Positions 10,706 through 21,805 of a stretch of 64,000 nt of DNA are shown here, in pieces; position 1 is the stretch's first letter, and each line of letters begins with the position of its first letter. The position numbers and the translations under genes are program-made. The stretch covers positions 859,559-923,558 of the forward strand of contig CAUYUJ010012113.1 in assembly GCA_963575745.1 (NCBI GenBank). Reading direction: 5' to 3'. The stretch is from Prorocentrum cordatum. Its lineage: Eukaryota; Sar; Dinophyceae; Prorocentrales; Prorocentraceae. The notes beneath the pieces are model-generated. The model did no database searches and was not told the origin of the DNA. It saw nothing but the letters and a program-made list of their open reading frames with translations.

Positions 10706-11130
10706 ATCTCCCGTGCTGCCAAAGCCTTGGTCACCACGAAGTGTCTCATTGTTATATATCCCCTTTTCGATCTGTATCTTAGCCTTCGAGGTTGGTATGG
10801 CTATGCGTTGTGCGATCCGATCTCGCCACAATGGCACGTGAAACGGCTGTTGCCTCGCTTCTCAAGAATAACAATAAGTTTTCCACGATAGTCAGAATCG
10901 GTAACTCCACCATGTATGCCGAGACCTTGCCTCAACTCCAGACCCGAACGAGGCCAGAGCTGGCCTGCAGTGTCTGAGGGTAGTGCCAGTCTGAGCCTTG
11001 TGTGAAATCCACGCCATTGACCTGGTTCCAGAACACCGTCCGTGATGATAATATCGGATGCTGCTGAGCCTTCGGCACCAAGAACTGGAGCTGTAGTTTT
11101 GGGATGTATCAGTTGAACTCGAAGTGTGTC
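10706..11130 (-). pseudogene. dUTPase domain of the retroelement, one frameshift
   Basis: A trimeric-type dUTPase hydrolyses dUTP to dUMP and keeps uracil out of newly made DNA. The first frame (11472-10801) carries TLRVQLIHP (domain start), GSAASDI (motif 1, where AGYDL is usual), LEPGQ, PRSGLEL (motif 2) and GGVTDSDYRG (motif 3, near 10911-10882, catalytic Asp and Tyr present). About residue 210 the frame breaks, and the frame 10837-10454 continues with RDRIAQ (motif 4, usual first Gly now Arg) and RGDQGFGSTG (motif 5, 10738-10709). The total of about 142 codons fits the family. It lies after protease and before integrase on the element, a place I do not know for Copia elements. The domain call is firm; function is lost here unless the frame is recoded. 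Confidence 0.85.
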
Positions 11131-12040
11131 TGCTCCATGAGGTCCTTGAGGCAACGCCGTACTGGAGTAGACTGCGGTCGCCAATACCAGTGCGCAAGTA
11201 AATTTCCTTGCAAATGCCGTGATGTCCGAGACCAAACTCTTGCGCATTTGCCTCGTGTCTACCGTGGTGTAGGCCGCCGTCTTCATTCTTTGTCCTGGTA
11301 CTGAGCTCTCAATCGCTGCATGTCGTTGAACTCCATGTCCCGGGCAGCGCTTCGATGTCTTCTTCATTTGAATGGTGGTGTCGAAGCGATGCGGTTTTTC
11401 CCAAAGGTTGGTTGTCCGCGTTGACGCAGCCATGTGCACATCCGTCTGCCCGCCTGGTCTTCTTGTTCGCAATGTTGACGTTCTGCTTCAACGGTGATTG
11501 AGCCCATATCTGTGAGCGAAGGCCATGTTCGTTGATGTAGCCATGACCATCTCCATCTTGAGTCACATTGTCGTTGAATAACCACTCGAGCATTGGACAC
11601 TTTTCCTGTTGCCCAGCTGCTGCAACTCCTGCTCCTCGCATGTTGCACATGGCTGTCCAACGCCTGCACTCAGGAGATGAGAGCTTTACGATAGGCGATA
11701 GGCTTGAAGATCATCTGCACCTTGCTGATGTAGCTGCGATGCTTATTGTTCATCATGTCTCAGCCGTGCCTATAGTCAACTGCAAATAGCACCGTCAGTC
11801 CTGAGCGCAGGGCCATCATCGACAATCGTTCTGATCTTGACCACTGCTCCTGAAACGCCCAAACCGTTTGAAGATCTCGACGTTGTTTGAGCCACACCTC
11901 GAAGTTGTCCAGGGTGACCATTTCCAAACCTGACCGCGTGCAAATTCTTTTGGTATTGCCTTGCATCGTTGCTTGAGCCACTCCCTGTGTTCTTTCTCGA
12001 GATGCTCAGGAAAACAAACCTCAGAATAGACATGTCCCCC
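11131..12040 (-). pseudogene. Retroelement polyprotein segment, several frames
   Basis: Coding character moves between frames: 11981-11760 (LEMVTLDNFEVW, then QEQWSRSERLSMMALRSGL, then FAVDYRHG), 11650-11309 (PMLEWLFNDNV, INEHGLRSQIW, CAHGCVNADNQPLGK) and the N-terminal half of 11472-10801 (RCPGHGVQRHAAIESS). From memory these are blocks present in dinoflagellate Copia polyproteins; the second part of the first frame faintly recalls an F-x-G-x-G...VD nucleotide-binding pattern, but no enzyme is assigned. At least two frameshifts occur in 900 bp. Confidence 0.45.
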
Positions 12041-13450
12041 CCAGTGCTGCCTCATGTCAGGATCCGTTTTGGTGCTGGCAAAAATCGTTGACTCAATCGC
12101 GCTGTGTGTGTGTGTGTCGCATGTTGTGTGATTATCCTCCATGTTGCCGCTCTCCTGGTACATGTCTTGCTTGAGGTCCTTGGTAGCTGATGCGAGCGAA
12201 GTTACACTCTGGTCCTCCTGGGCACAAGAAACCGAAAGAGCCAGAGAGCCCCTCTTGAGGATGCGGTCGTTGATATTCTTGACATCGTGCTGCAACATAT
12301 CCCTCACATCAGTTGATACCGAAGCTGCTTCGCGCTGTTGTCCTTCAGGATCGTCAGTGGGCAACAGATAGTGGTTGCTGTCTGTCAGGAGTACCTTCAG
12401 CATGTGGACATCGGTGTCGTCCGTATTTGATCTAAGCACAAGCGCCCCACTGCCGTCATCCATGAGACCATGGTTTGATAACGCACGATAGTGAATCATT
12501 GGAGGCAAAGGCAGTAGGAATGGACAGCCTGATCCTTGATCACCGATGAGATCTCCGTGCCAAACCAGCTCCAACACGTGCCCAAGTCCTGGAGTAGGGT
12601 TCCCGTTGATGCCAGTGAAGCTGCCTTTGCCTGGGGTGATCGTGTAGTCGTTGCTGCTCCTGCCATTGTGGTTGAGCATAGTGTCAGTTCCACATATGCC
12701 TGATGCTGCGCCTGGATCCACAATAAAGCCACGACGCTGTCTGCATTTGATGAGATGATAGGTTTCAAATATATCCTCTCGTTCCGCAGATACTCCATGA
12801 ACAAATGAGATTCGCTGATCTTGCAACGATCCCTGTTCTTGAATCGAGACCTCATCCGGTGCTTCGTTTTCCTTAGGTCGCGGAGGTCTCGATGGTAGCA
12901 CTGGGTAGTCTTGAGTTGGCGACTGTGCGCCCAAGCCAATTCGAGAGGCATGTCCGCGATCCTTAGTAATAGTCTTCTTCACAGCTGCGTCGCTGAAGTC
13001 GAAAATCCTGTTGATCATTGATTTGGGAATACTTGATTCGGCGCCATCAGAACCCGTGGCCCGCGATTCAAGAGGTAAGTCATGCACAGAAGCGTTCATC
13101 CACGAACTGCCAGAGTCACTTGCCGACGACTGTCCTTTACGTCGTGAGTCGCCCTTCTCGTTGAACCACGGCACCTTCCCATCGTGCTCGTCGACTTCTG
13201 CTGCAGGTGCTGTAGCTTGATGAATATCTGGTTCCTCAGCGATCTCGCGCTTATTTTGAGCCATGTGTTCTTGGACAAATCGCTGCTCAGCTCTCGGTTG
13301 AGAGTGTCTCTGACAGTCGTCTGGTGGCGTCGGAGGTGGAGGTAGCTTGATATCCATCGCCCGGGTCATGAACGAAACACTGCTGCTGCCTGTGAAATTC
13401 ACCTTTCTTTGCGCTTGCTTACTGACCGGGCAATCCTTCACCGAATGCAA
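12041..13450 (-). pseudogene. Retroelement aspartic protease and flanking polyprotein
   Basis: This frame (open 13699-11816, used from about 13450) holds a retropepsin-type active site FIVDPGAASG at 12724-12695; Asp-Pro-Gly replaces the common DSG/DTG but is usual in Copia-like proteases. It continues with GTDTML and a hydrophobic block ending TDSNHYLLPTD (to about 12352), which matches dinoflagellate Copia polyproteins as I know them. The ~200 residues before the active site are Ser/Pro/Lys-rich linker. The enzyme would cut the element polyprotein. This is the longest undamaged frame of the element, about 545 codons in use. Confidence 0.75.
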
Positions 13451-14801
13451 TCTGCTTGCCGCACTTCTCGCAACCGGAAGCCGATGAGCGCGAACCTTAG
13501 GCGTTGGTAGGAAAGGTTTGTTGTCCGCCAGTATGTTGTTGATGTAGGTCGAGAGTGGGGCCTGGAGCTCCACCGTGATCAGTGCCTTTGCCTGTCTTGC
13601 CTTTGCCTTTGCCGCCGAAGCCTTTGGCACCTTTGCCCTTTTCGCCGCCGAAGTGAGCTGCGCCACGCCGATCTTTGCCACCTTGCTTGCCTCGTCCAAA
13701 CGTGCGAGAGCGCTTTCCAGATCCTTTGCTGTAGCTTCGTCGTCGGTTGCCGTAGCCTTTGCTGTTGCCGTAACCTTTTTCCTTTCTTCTTTCTGCCGAA
13801 CTTCCCGTAGAAAGCGAGGTCACCTGGAGACGGGTCGAGAGGGTCGTCCAGTAGTTCTTCGTATTCCGTACCATCATCATAGTCATCATCGTCTTCTTCG
13901 CCATGATAATGCCAATTCTGAAATTCCTCATCGTCCCAGGTGCCATCCCAGTGGTCATTTGCCATGTATGCCATATGATCCAGATCTTCATTCGCAAGGT
14001 CCGAATAATAGGCCTGCGCATACGTATAATCATAAGTAGACCACGTTCCTTGATGACCTCTAAAGTATTAAACCTTACTGTACTCAGGGGCTTCCTCGTC
14101 GTCTTGGTATTATTGCAGTAAGATGCCAGCCTGGTCTCCGCCATCGCCGAACTCCTTCTGTCCTTTCTACTGAAATTCATGAGCAGCTTGTATATCGCAG
14201 TGAATTGGCCACGATCTCCATCTACCTTCAGCATCAAATCGTCTATAATTCGTGGGGCCAGTCCAGCCTTGTCAAGCAATACGTGTGTCAATCCATCGTG
14301 ATCATTATTCAGTGCCGCATGCTCCTCAGCCGATTCATATCTTAATCTGGATGCTGTCAAATAGTCCAACAAGCTGTGAGAGCCGCGGTGCAATTCAAAG
14401 AATTTGTCCAAATGAGATGCCTGCAAGTCCTGACTGTCGTCGCCGACGGCCGTCCTCAGGTCGGCCACGATCTGCTGTAGACCCGAGGGGGTAGCTGGCA
14501 TTCCTTGAGCCGCATCTTCAGGCTCGCAAAAGGCATTGACGGCTTCATCCTCAACCAGCAAATTTCCATCTTGCCGTCGTAACCGAATCTTCATAGCAAT
14601 GCGATACGCCGATCTTTTCAGCCTGCCAACAACAACGCTCCCTTGGCAATCCACTGGAACATCTGTCATACGCATCCACAACTTCAGTTTTTCCTCATAT
14701 GTCTTGAGAGGGAAGCTTTGTACATAAGGTCGCCATCCTGGTGGACACTGTCGTGTATACTCATCAAGGGGTAGTCCGCGCAGGTCAGCTGCACCTGCCA
14801 T
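13430..14801 (-). pseudogene. Retroelement gag, with split CCHC zinc knuckle
   Basis: The frame opens with ATG at 14801 and PPGW at residues 20-23, then a helical capsid-like region (KLKLWMRM, VVVGRLKRSAYRIAMKIRL, HLDKFFELHRGSHSLLDYL, LMLKVDGDRGQFTAIYKLL). About 14000-13800 the coding character moves to another frame (DHWDGTWDDEEFQNWHYHGE, acidic), then returns to a Gly/Lys/Arg-rich RNA-binding-type stretch (GKGYGNSKGYGN...FGGKGKGKTGKG) and a stop at 13497. Past the stop, CEKCGK (13472-13455) and, in the protease frame, LHSVKDC (to 13430) make CX2CX4HX4C spread over 43 bases, one more than 14 codons. Gag would form the capsid and bind element RNA. Confidence 0.75.
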
Positions 14802-15290
14802 AGTGTATCAATCTTGGAGTGGTTGTCCTCGTGATCGTACCGGGTCGCCGACTCGTCGCCGACGTCAGGAGTGCCTCAGCCTCTCGTAATTGTCCGTGTC
14901 GCTGCTATTCGTGAGCTCGAAGCCGCTGGGCTCCTGCTTCTCCTCGAACCCGAAGAGAGAATCCACAATATGTAGAGTACCTGTGGTATCGAAAACAGGG
15001 TTCGATACCGAAAAATTGCGGGTCCGTGGACCGGCAGTTTTGCTACCAAAGTCTGATGTTTGGTACGTTTGACCCAAGACGTCTTCGTACAGTAACTGCT
15101 TGCTACATGCTCTGCATCATGCTTCTACTTAACACTCTATGCATACCTAAGTTCTGACTGTTAGGGGGGAGGGGAGGGGAGTCCCCCTGGTTCTGATCGA
15201 CTGTGCTGAGTGTTGGGGGGGGTCCCGCCCCCCGTTTCGAAACGCGCCGCCGAATGTTCCCCAGGCAAGCGCCCGTGAAACGCGCTCCCT
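14802..15290. other. Element 5' flank, 9-bp-stem hairpin, no LTR seen
   Basis: Upstream of gag no LTR, primer-binding site or polypurine tract could be recognised. A perfect 9-bp stem with a 7-base loop lies at 14985-15009 (ggtatcgaa and ttcgatacc). Its right half looks like a tRNA T-arm, but no tRNA can be folded around it. G-runs follow at 15160-15240. Confidence 0.5.
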
Positions 15291-15450
15291 TGTGTGTATG
15301 TATGTATGTATGTATGTATGTATGCATGCTTGCATGCTTGCATGCATGCATGCATGCATGCATGCATGCATGCATGTGTGTATGTATGTATGTATGTATG
15401 TATGTATGTATGTATGTATGTATGTATGTATGTATGTATGTATGTATATC
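15290..15450. repeat. (TGTA)n/(TGCA)n microsatellite
   Basis: Tetranucleotide tract: tgta repeats, then about a dozen tgca repeats, then tgta repeats again. Similar mixed tgta/tgca tracts lie at 33020-33125. Cys/Met/Tyr open frames here come from the repeat. Confidence 0.97.
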
Positions 15451-16207
15451 TTGCCGAGCCTTTGTTTTTGACGTGCGGCCTTACGTCTTGGGGAGGGTGC
15501 CTCGGCCACCAGGGCAAACTTCGTCTTGGACGCACGGCTCGCCGTGGGGTTTGCGGCGGTGCTGGCTTCGTTTGCTTGGTCGCTTTCAGAAGGAACGGCC
15601 GATGGCGACGAGGGTGTATCGAGGGCCCCTTTGTCAGGCTGCCTCCCGCGGCTACGAGTCCATCGGCGGCACTGGTGGCCGGTCGCGCGGCACCACGGCG
15701 AGCGAGCGCATCATAGGTCGCCCCCCCCGGCCGCCCGCCCGCCCGGCCCACGCGGGCAGCGAGGCATTGGACGTCGCCGAAAGCCTGGAAACGGGAGTCA
15801 GTGCACTTAGGGTCTGCCAGAGAGCTGGGTCTTGCGGGACCCTGCAAGGCCAGAGTTGCACCTGCCCTGGCTAGTGCGCAGGAGTCTGCAGGATTTCGCA
15901 TGAGCCTGCAAAGCCCGACTGACCCGGATTTGCAAGGATCCGGGCCAGTAGATCACCGACGAGTGAGCGCGCGCGTGGGGCCCAGGTGTCCAGCGCCATG
16001 AGAAAACGGCCGCACGACGGGCTGCCATTCCGGATCGGCCACCCCCCCAGGGTCCCGCATGGGTCCTCGGGGTCAAAGCGTGCGCGGGGTAGTCCGGGCA
16101 CAGGTGGGCTCGGGACCCTACGAGTCTGGACGTCGGGGTGAATACGCATCGTCTTCTTTTTCCTCCTCGGCCGGCCGATTAAAGGTGTTGCCCGTTTTCC
16201 CCTTCAG
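15451..16207. other. GC-rich sequence, no gene recognised
   Basis: Mixed GC-rich sequence. Open frames exist on both strands, but none has motifs or a composition that sets it apart from the repeat-derived frames. Confidence 0.5.
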
Positions 16208-16551
16208 CAGCAATGGCCACTTTTGTTGATTTCGCGGCCGCAGTCCATCAGTCAGATCCGCAAATGTGTGAGATCATGTCGAGTCAAACGCCACCAAAAG
16301 GTGGGGCTCGCGAATTGGAGTGGAATCAAGGATTCAGGACGAGGCGTGATACGATGATTGATGGAGGGCATTCCCTTGCAGGTTCGTTGGAGTTCGACAC
16401 TTTTGCTCCGTGTCACCCCTCCTGGAGTGCAATCGCACAAAGCGATGAGACTCAGCGAAGCTACTACCATGCATCGACAAGTATGTACAGCAAGCTTGTT
16501 CACCAGGTGGTGATGCAGCAAAAGCTAGAAACAAATGGTTCAAGTCGACAG
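16208..16551 (+). CDS. Possible internal exon, unknown protein
   Basis: About 115 codons with non-repetitive composition (MATFVDFAAAVHQSD, then FDTFAPCHPSWSAIAQSDE, then SYYHASTSMYSKLVHQVVMQ). They are preceded by a pyrimidine-rich run ending in AG (gttttccccttcag, to 16207) and followed by CAG at the end and GTAATC (from 16552), as an exon would be. Past the GT the frame stays open but turns Arg/Gly/Pro-rich. No homology is recognised and no partner exon could be found, so this stays tentative. Confidence 0.25.
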
Positions 16552-19500
16552 GTAATCACACTAATACATAACCACCAGCTCATGGCAGGCCTATCTTGCA
16601 ACCTCGACTGGTACACGCTCCCCAATGGCCCACGTATGCAAAGACGGTCCATGTCCAGGGCCCAGGACGGAACCAGCCAGGGCTGGTTGTTTTGTGGCCG
16701 TTTGCAGTTTTGTTTCGGTCAAGGCGTTCTCGGCCGATGTGGTTCGCTCGTGTTACGCAATCGGCGCAGGGCAGAGCGAGGCGCCAGCCTACCCCCGTGT
16801 CTGTTGGTAGGGGCAGGGAGCAGTCAGGAGTCGCTGTGGGGCCCGATCGACGGTGAGGGATCGGAACCCCCTGTCGGCGTTCGAGGGGGCTGGAGGATTG
16901 CACGTCCCCTCTCTTCTGCTCGTCCCAACAGACTTCTCTCCAGCCATCTGCCCAGACCCGGTTGGGGTGAGGGGGTCACGTCACTCGGCTGTGCGCAAGA
17001 GTGACCTTCGGCGGAGTGACCTTCTGGTGCGGTCCACAATCGTGGGCCCCCAACGAGTGCGATAGCCACACTTTGTGGTGAATCAGTTGGGATGTGGGAT
17101 GACCGCACGGTTTTGAGGCTTGGTTCGTTGTCCAGGGACACTTGCGCTGGTGGACGCCCGCGGCAGCGGACAGCGGCTCTCCAACAGGACAGAGGTGTGG
17201 CATTTTTGTTTCAGTGTCCCAGGGCCCAGGGATAAGCCAAGTCAGGGCGACTTGGGGATTTCATTGGAGCAGGAGGAGAGAGGAACGGACAAGGATACAC
17301 TGGAGAGGAGGATGAGAAGGTAGCTGGAGGAACTCTCAGGGGGAAAGAAAGGGAGGAGAAGAAGAAGAGGAGAGGAAGGGAGCATGAGGACGAAAGATGA
17401 AGCGATGAGTTGCTCGAGCATGGCTTCTTGTGCTCCGCTTCCTTCTCCTGTTGAGCAGACCGTCCAGGCCTGCAGTTTCCCCCCCGAAGTCTCCCTTCTT
17501 CTTACAGTCAGCTCTCCTGTGTGGCAGTTGTTTCCCTCTCCAGTCTTGACCCTCCGTCTCCTCAGCTCTCCTCCTCGTCCTGCCCCCCTTCCTGAACCTT
17601 CTCCTTCGTGTCTGTCTTCCTGCGCCTTCCCTCCTGCGGTCGGGTGGGTCTAAGACGAGGATACATCCGTTCCAGTGCGTCCCAGAACGCTCTCAGAGCG
17701 TTCTGGAACGCTCGGAAAACCTCCAAACTCGCCGATTCGCAGAGATTCTCGATTTGTGCTGGTCCGATTATGTCTCGATTCTGCCTTCGTGTTTCCCCCC
17801 TCTTCCGCCTCCCCATCCTGCCCCTCCCCCGAGGTTCCAGAAGCGCCGGCGCCGCGATGCCTGGTTTCACCTTGTGATGCCCCCGCCGGAACAAAGCCGA
17901 GTCGTGCGAACGCGCGCGCGGTCCTTCCAGCTCTCCAGGATGCTCATTTGGGGGACTTTGTCTGAGGATCACCTAACGGATCGGTTCGACTCTACTTTAT
18001 TTCTAGTTCTATTCTAGCTTGACTCAAGCTCGACTCAAGTTCGATTCAAGTTCGACCCATGGACGACTCGAACTCGACTAAATTTTGACTTAAGTCCATG
18101 GACGTTCGACACATCATCGATTCGTGAGTGGAGCGAGAGGCCTACGGAAGGTCTCCAGAACCAGCATCTCATGAGTTCAATCGCAAATCACGGGAGCTCT
18201 GCATGTCTTTGTGTAATTCCGTGTGGCAATCAGCGAGAAAGCACCACCGTAGTCTCCATCATAGTGTTTTTTGCGATTATGTCGCCGATTCGCATCGATT
18301 AGAGTCGGTCAGCGTTGTTTCGCAGAACCCAGCAAGATGGCATGGGAGGCTCCAATGAGTTGCCACATGAGGAGCAGAGCAGGATGACGATTCCCAGAAG
18401 GCGCGAGGATCCCTTCACGCAGCATGGCCCTGGGCGAGGATCATTTCATCGGGTTACAGGCCTGCGCGTGGGCGTTGCCGTCGTTGAGATTACCTGATCG
18501 TCATCTCCAGCAGTTCTTCCAAGCGGCAGGCAGGAGACTATGCTTGTTCATAGTTTCCCCTTGTCCCTCCTGTTACCCTCACCTCACACTCGGAGGGGAA
18601 GGCGCACCTGACGTTCTTGGTCCCTCTTGGTCTCCGACGGGCCTCGTTGCCACGGCCGATCCGCTTCGGAGTGTTTGCCAGGACGAGTGTCGATGAGGGC
18701 GGGGGTTGATGATTGTCGGGATGAGGAAAAGGACAGGAAGGAGAAGGAGGGGGGTGAGGAGGAGGTCGAGGAGGAGAAGGATCGATGGCCAGAGTAAACA
18801 CAGGACAGGATGCATCAACGATGCTGCAATCATCCCCATCCCGTCCCAAGCGCCCCCCAACGCACGAGCCCCTGCGAGTATTCCCCTCTTCTGCGGGGAG
18901 CGCCACTCTGAATGACGAGCACCCGCTGCGCCTGCCACGCAAGGCGAGACCCTGCTGTGTGAAGGCTTCACCCTTCAACTTTCTGGCCAGAAGAAGTGCA
19001 AACAGGTATGATGACAACGTTTCGATGTCCTGGTCACAACATTCCTGGAAGGCTCACAGCAGGCCCATGGTGAAGAGGAACCGCCCTACATCTGCGTACT
19101 GGGCCATAGAGTTTAAGGAAGGCTCAAGTCGGAGCCGCATTTCGAAAACGTGCTGGCATCCATCCTTGTAGCATATGCAAGTGTTTTAAGACGATTGCGC
19201 GCGGCGCCAACGCGAGATCCGCATTGTTTGAAAACGACCAGCCCTCCATTCGTGTAATTGTTGGAGTCGTGCAGTTTCCGGGTCTAGTTTTACGGCGTTC
19301 ACAAGCGACATGTCTGGCTTGGCCTACAGTCACGCCCGGCTGTGCGACAGGGGCAAGTCTTTCAAAAGGAATATTGATTGGCGATGATGAATAGTGGGCG
19401 GAGCTGGTCTGGAGATAGTTGGTACGGTGGAGTTTGGGATTGGTTGTTGGCCTCGGATGGCAACGGTGACCCGAACCCGCGAAGCATTCACCCCGTACTT

Positions 19501-20260
19501 CCCACGGCAGCGAGGTCAAGCGAAGGTGGAGGACGATTCAGATGAGCAGGGGGATGCTGGCTATCAGCCGACGCCGGCTCAGACCAGGCCGATGCTGGGC
19601 CCAAGGTGGGTGTATAGCCTGTATGGCGTTCCCTTCTCGTTCCGTCGTGCTCGTCGCCGCTCCCCTTCCGACCGCCCTGCTTCCATGGCTTCGGGCCCCT
19701 TTTTTTCCCCCGGGCCTCTCCGTGCTTCAGCCCCCGCCCTCTCCCCCATGCTCTGCTCTGACGTTCCTCGCCACGCGGGACCCCTCGCCACGTGGGGCCC
19801 CCCGCCTGACTTCCCCTCCCCTCTTCCTCTCCACATCGTCTCAGTCTGCATACTGCTCCTCTCTCTCTCCCCTGACTCCGCCCAGAACGTCACCAGTTCC
19901 CGCCGCGTTCCGTAGGGTACAAAGGTTGTCGATCACTGTTTTTCGAATGTCTTTGTTGCGATCTTTTTGTTCGGTGTTTCAGAATTCAGAGCGTGAATTA
20001 CCTACCCCGCTTTCGCTTCCAGGCAAAACCAAGTCATACCACGCGCCTCCTCGTCAAGCGGCCTCGTTTGGTATCTCTTGGAAGCGAGGGTGGTCAAAAG
20101 CGAGGTAGGTTTGTTTTCCCCCTAAGAATGGCCCTCCCTCTGCAGCGTGGACCTCGTGGCCGGATCTGCGCGCTGCTCCCGTCGTTCAGAGTGGCGCTCT
20201 CGCCCCGGTGGGGGCCAGTGTTCTGGATCCGAGTCCTTTGTGTCGATGTCGCCTCCTCGG
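16552..20260. other. GC-rich intergenic sequence with small repeats, no gene recognised
   Basis: Contains a tandem pair of GGAGTGACCTT boxes (about 17000-17025), a purine tract (17275-17375), a perfect palindrome at 17682-17706, and a run of gactcaagtt-type repeats (about 18010-18110). A ~25-base segment containing gagcgccactctgaatgac (about 18897) reappears inverted near 20183. Open frames such as 18785-19171 show no known motif. Confidence 0.5.
17682..17706. repeat. Perfect 25-base palindrome
   Basis: Arms ccagaacgctct and agagcgttctgg around one central C: 12 perfect base pairs. No adjacent gene was identified, so a terminator or operator role cannot be claimed. Confidence 0.85.
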
Positions 20261-20300
20261 CTTTCCCCAGGTCCTCTTGCTCCTCTCGCTTCTTCTCCTT

Positions 20301-20418
20301 CTCCAGCTCCTGCTGCTGCTGTTCGTCCTCGCCCTCCTTCGCCTTCATCCTCCTGTCTTCTCCAGCTCCTGCTGCTGCTGTTCGTCCTCGCCCTCCTTCG
20401 CCTTCATCCTCCTGCCGG
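20301..20418 (+). repeat. 59-bp tandem duplication
   Basis: Two almost identical copies begin ctccagctcctgctgctgct at 20301 and 20360; both contain ttcgtcctcgccctccttcg. Pyrimidine-rich low-complexity DNA. Confidence 0.9.
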
Positions 20419-21800
20419 CTACGACACGATGCAGAACGGCGCAAAGGGAATGGATGGGTGGGAGAGGCAGGATGTCAGAGATGGCGTGAACACATTTAGC
20501 CTGACAGTTATTCAATATATTAATACTTCTCTCTATCCTCCCAAGACCCTGAGGTCGCAGCCTGCACCCTCTGCGTATTGGCTTTAACACATATCGGATC
20601 CCCCGAAGGTGATCAAACGTATGTGTTGTTTCCAATCCGAACGCCTTCGGTGTTTCCCGAATGGCGCTCCTGCTTTAGCGTTGGCTCAATATTCTGGCTT
20701 CCATTCGTTCGGAATCCTACTCCCCGCTGCAGAGCTGACTTCATTTCTTTGTTGCGTATCTTCCAAATCGTGTTCCCGCTTTAGCGTTGGCTCTCATGTT
20801 AAGTTCCGCTTCTTTCGCACCGCTGATTTAGATGATTCGTATTGCGTAATGCCTGCTTTCCGCCCGGAACGTGACGCTTTGTTGTGCTCTTCCACGCCCT
20901 GCTACGCCGTGCACTGCCATGCATCCCGTACCCTCTCGGGAACATCGCCCTGCTCGACACCCGACGGTGCGAATAGAAAGGAGATCTACGCCATGGTAGG
21001 GGATGCAAGGGAGGGGTAGGACGCCAGATCAGACGCTTGCGCACCTAGCTTGCCCTGCCCCCCTCTTTCATTTCCCGCGGCCCCTCGCTCGCACCCCCCA
21101 TCTTCCTTCTCCCTCTTGGCCTCTCTCTCCCCGCCCGCGCCCCCGTGTCACATTTGCCTTCCATCTCCCCCCTCCCTCCGCCTCCCCTCCCCTTCCTTCG
21201 CCTCCTCGCCCCTGCGCTCTCGTTCCAACGCCGTGTCCTTTCTCACACCCTGGACCCCAGGATCTCTGCAGCCCCTCCCAGGGACCACCTCCTCGTCCCG
21301 AGCCGTTTTTGCGGGGGGCAACCACATCAGCATCCGCAGCCTCGGAGGCCGGGCCCCGTCGGCCGCGACCCCGCGAACACGGAGCGCTTTTTCCCGCGGA
21401 TGCCCCGCGCAGAACGCATCCGCGCGACCGCGCACCTGCGGCACAGTGCAAAGGCATCCAGACCGCGAGGGCGCGGGTACGGACATGTTTGCCGCACGTG
21501 GCCGTCGTGGTCTCTCCACGGCGCGCGCGAGGAGGCATTTGGGCCTCTCGTGCTCTTCGCCCTCCATCCTAGATGGTCGACGATCTGATGTTCACACCGT
21601 GGACCCCAGGATGTCTGGACCCATTCCAGGTCGGCGGCGAGCGAGGGGGGCAGTGCGAAGGATAAGACCTTCTCAGAAGGCGGCAGGGCTCCTCAGAAGG
21701 CTTCCCGGCTTCCGAGAGGATGTTTGCGTTTTCGGGGAAGGCTTTGACAGCTTCTCAGAAGGCCGGGGGACTTCCGAGCCCTCTGTACAGGCCCGCTCCT
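20419..21800. other. GC-rich sequence, no gene recognised
   Basis: Contains a short repeat of gctttagcgttggctc (about 20671 and 20779) and a strongly pyrimidine-rich section (21055-21300). Open frames are Pro/Ser/Arg-rich without motifs. Confidence 0.5.
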
Positions 21801-21805
21801 TCCCT

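Larger units (their letters stand above)
900..14801 (-). mobile_element. Decayed Copia-type LTR retroelement split by satellite DNA
   Basis: On the minus strand, from 14801 downwards, the sequence shows gag, a split CCHC knuckle, an aspartic protease, a dUTPase domain and, beyond a ~7-kb repeat block (about 2.65-9.75 kb), a DD35E integrase. Gag and protease look like dinoflagellate Copia polyproteins known to me (PPGW near the N-terminus, then FIVDPGAASG, then TDSNHYLLPTD). The reading frame changes at least eight times and stops interrupt it, so the copy is dead. No LTR pair, reverse transcriptase or RNase H was found; sequence below about 900 is a different repeat. It is inferred, not shown, that the two halves belong to one insertion: same strand, and protease before integrase as in Copia. 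Two different nested elements would be the alternative. Confidence 0.7.

Noticed and set aside
14985-15012. tRNA gene suggested by a GGTTCGATACC T-arm-like sequence
   Set aside because: No acceptor, D or anticodon stems fit around it; the 9-bp hairpin explains the sequence.
15203-15874. Cys/Met/Tyr-rich frame as a secreted Cys-rich protein
   Set aside because: The Cys/Met/Tyr part is the TGTA/TGCA microsatellite in translation.
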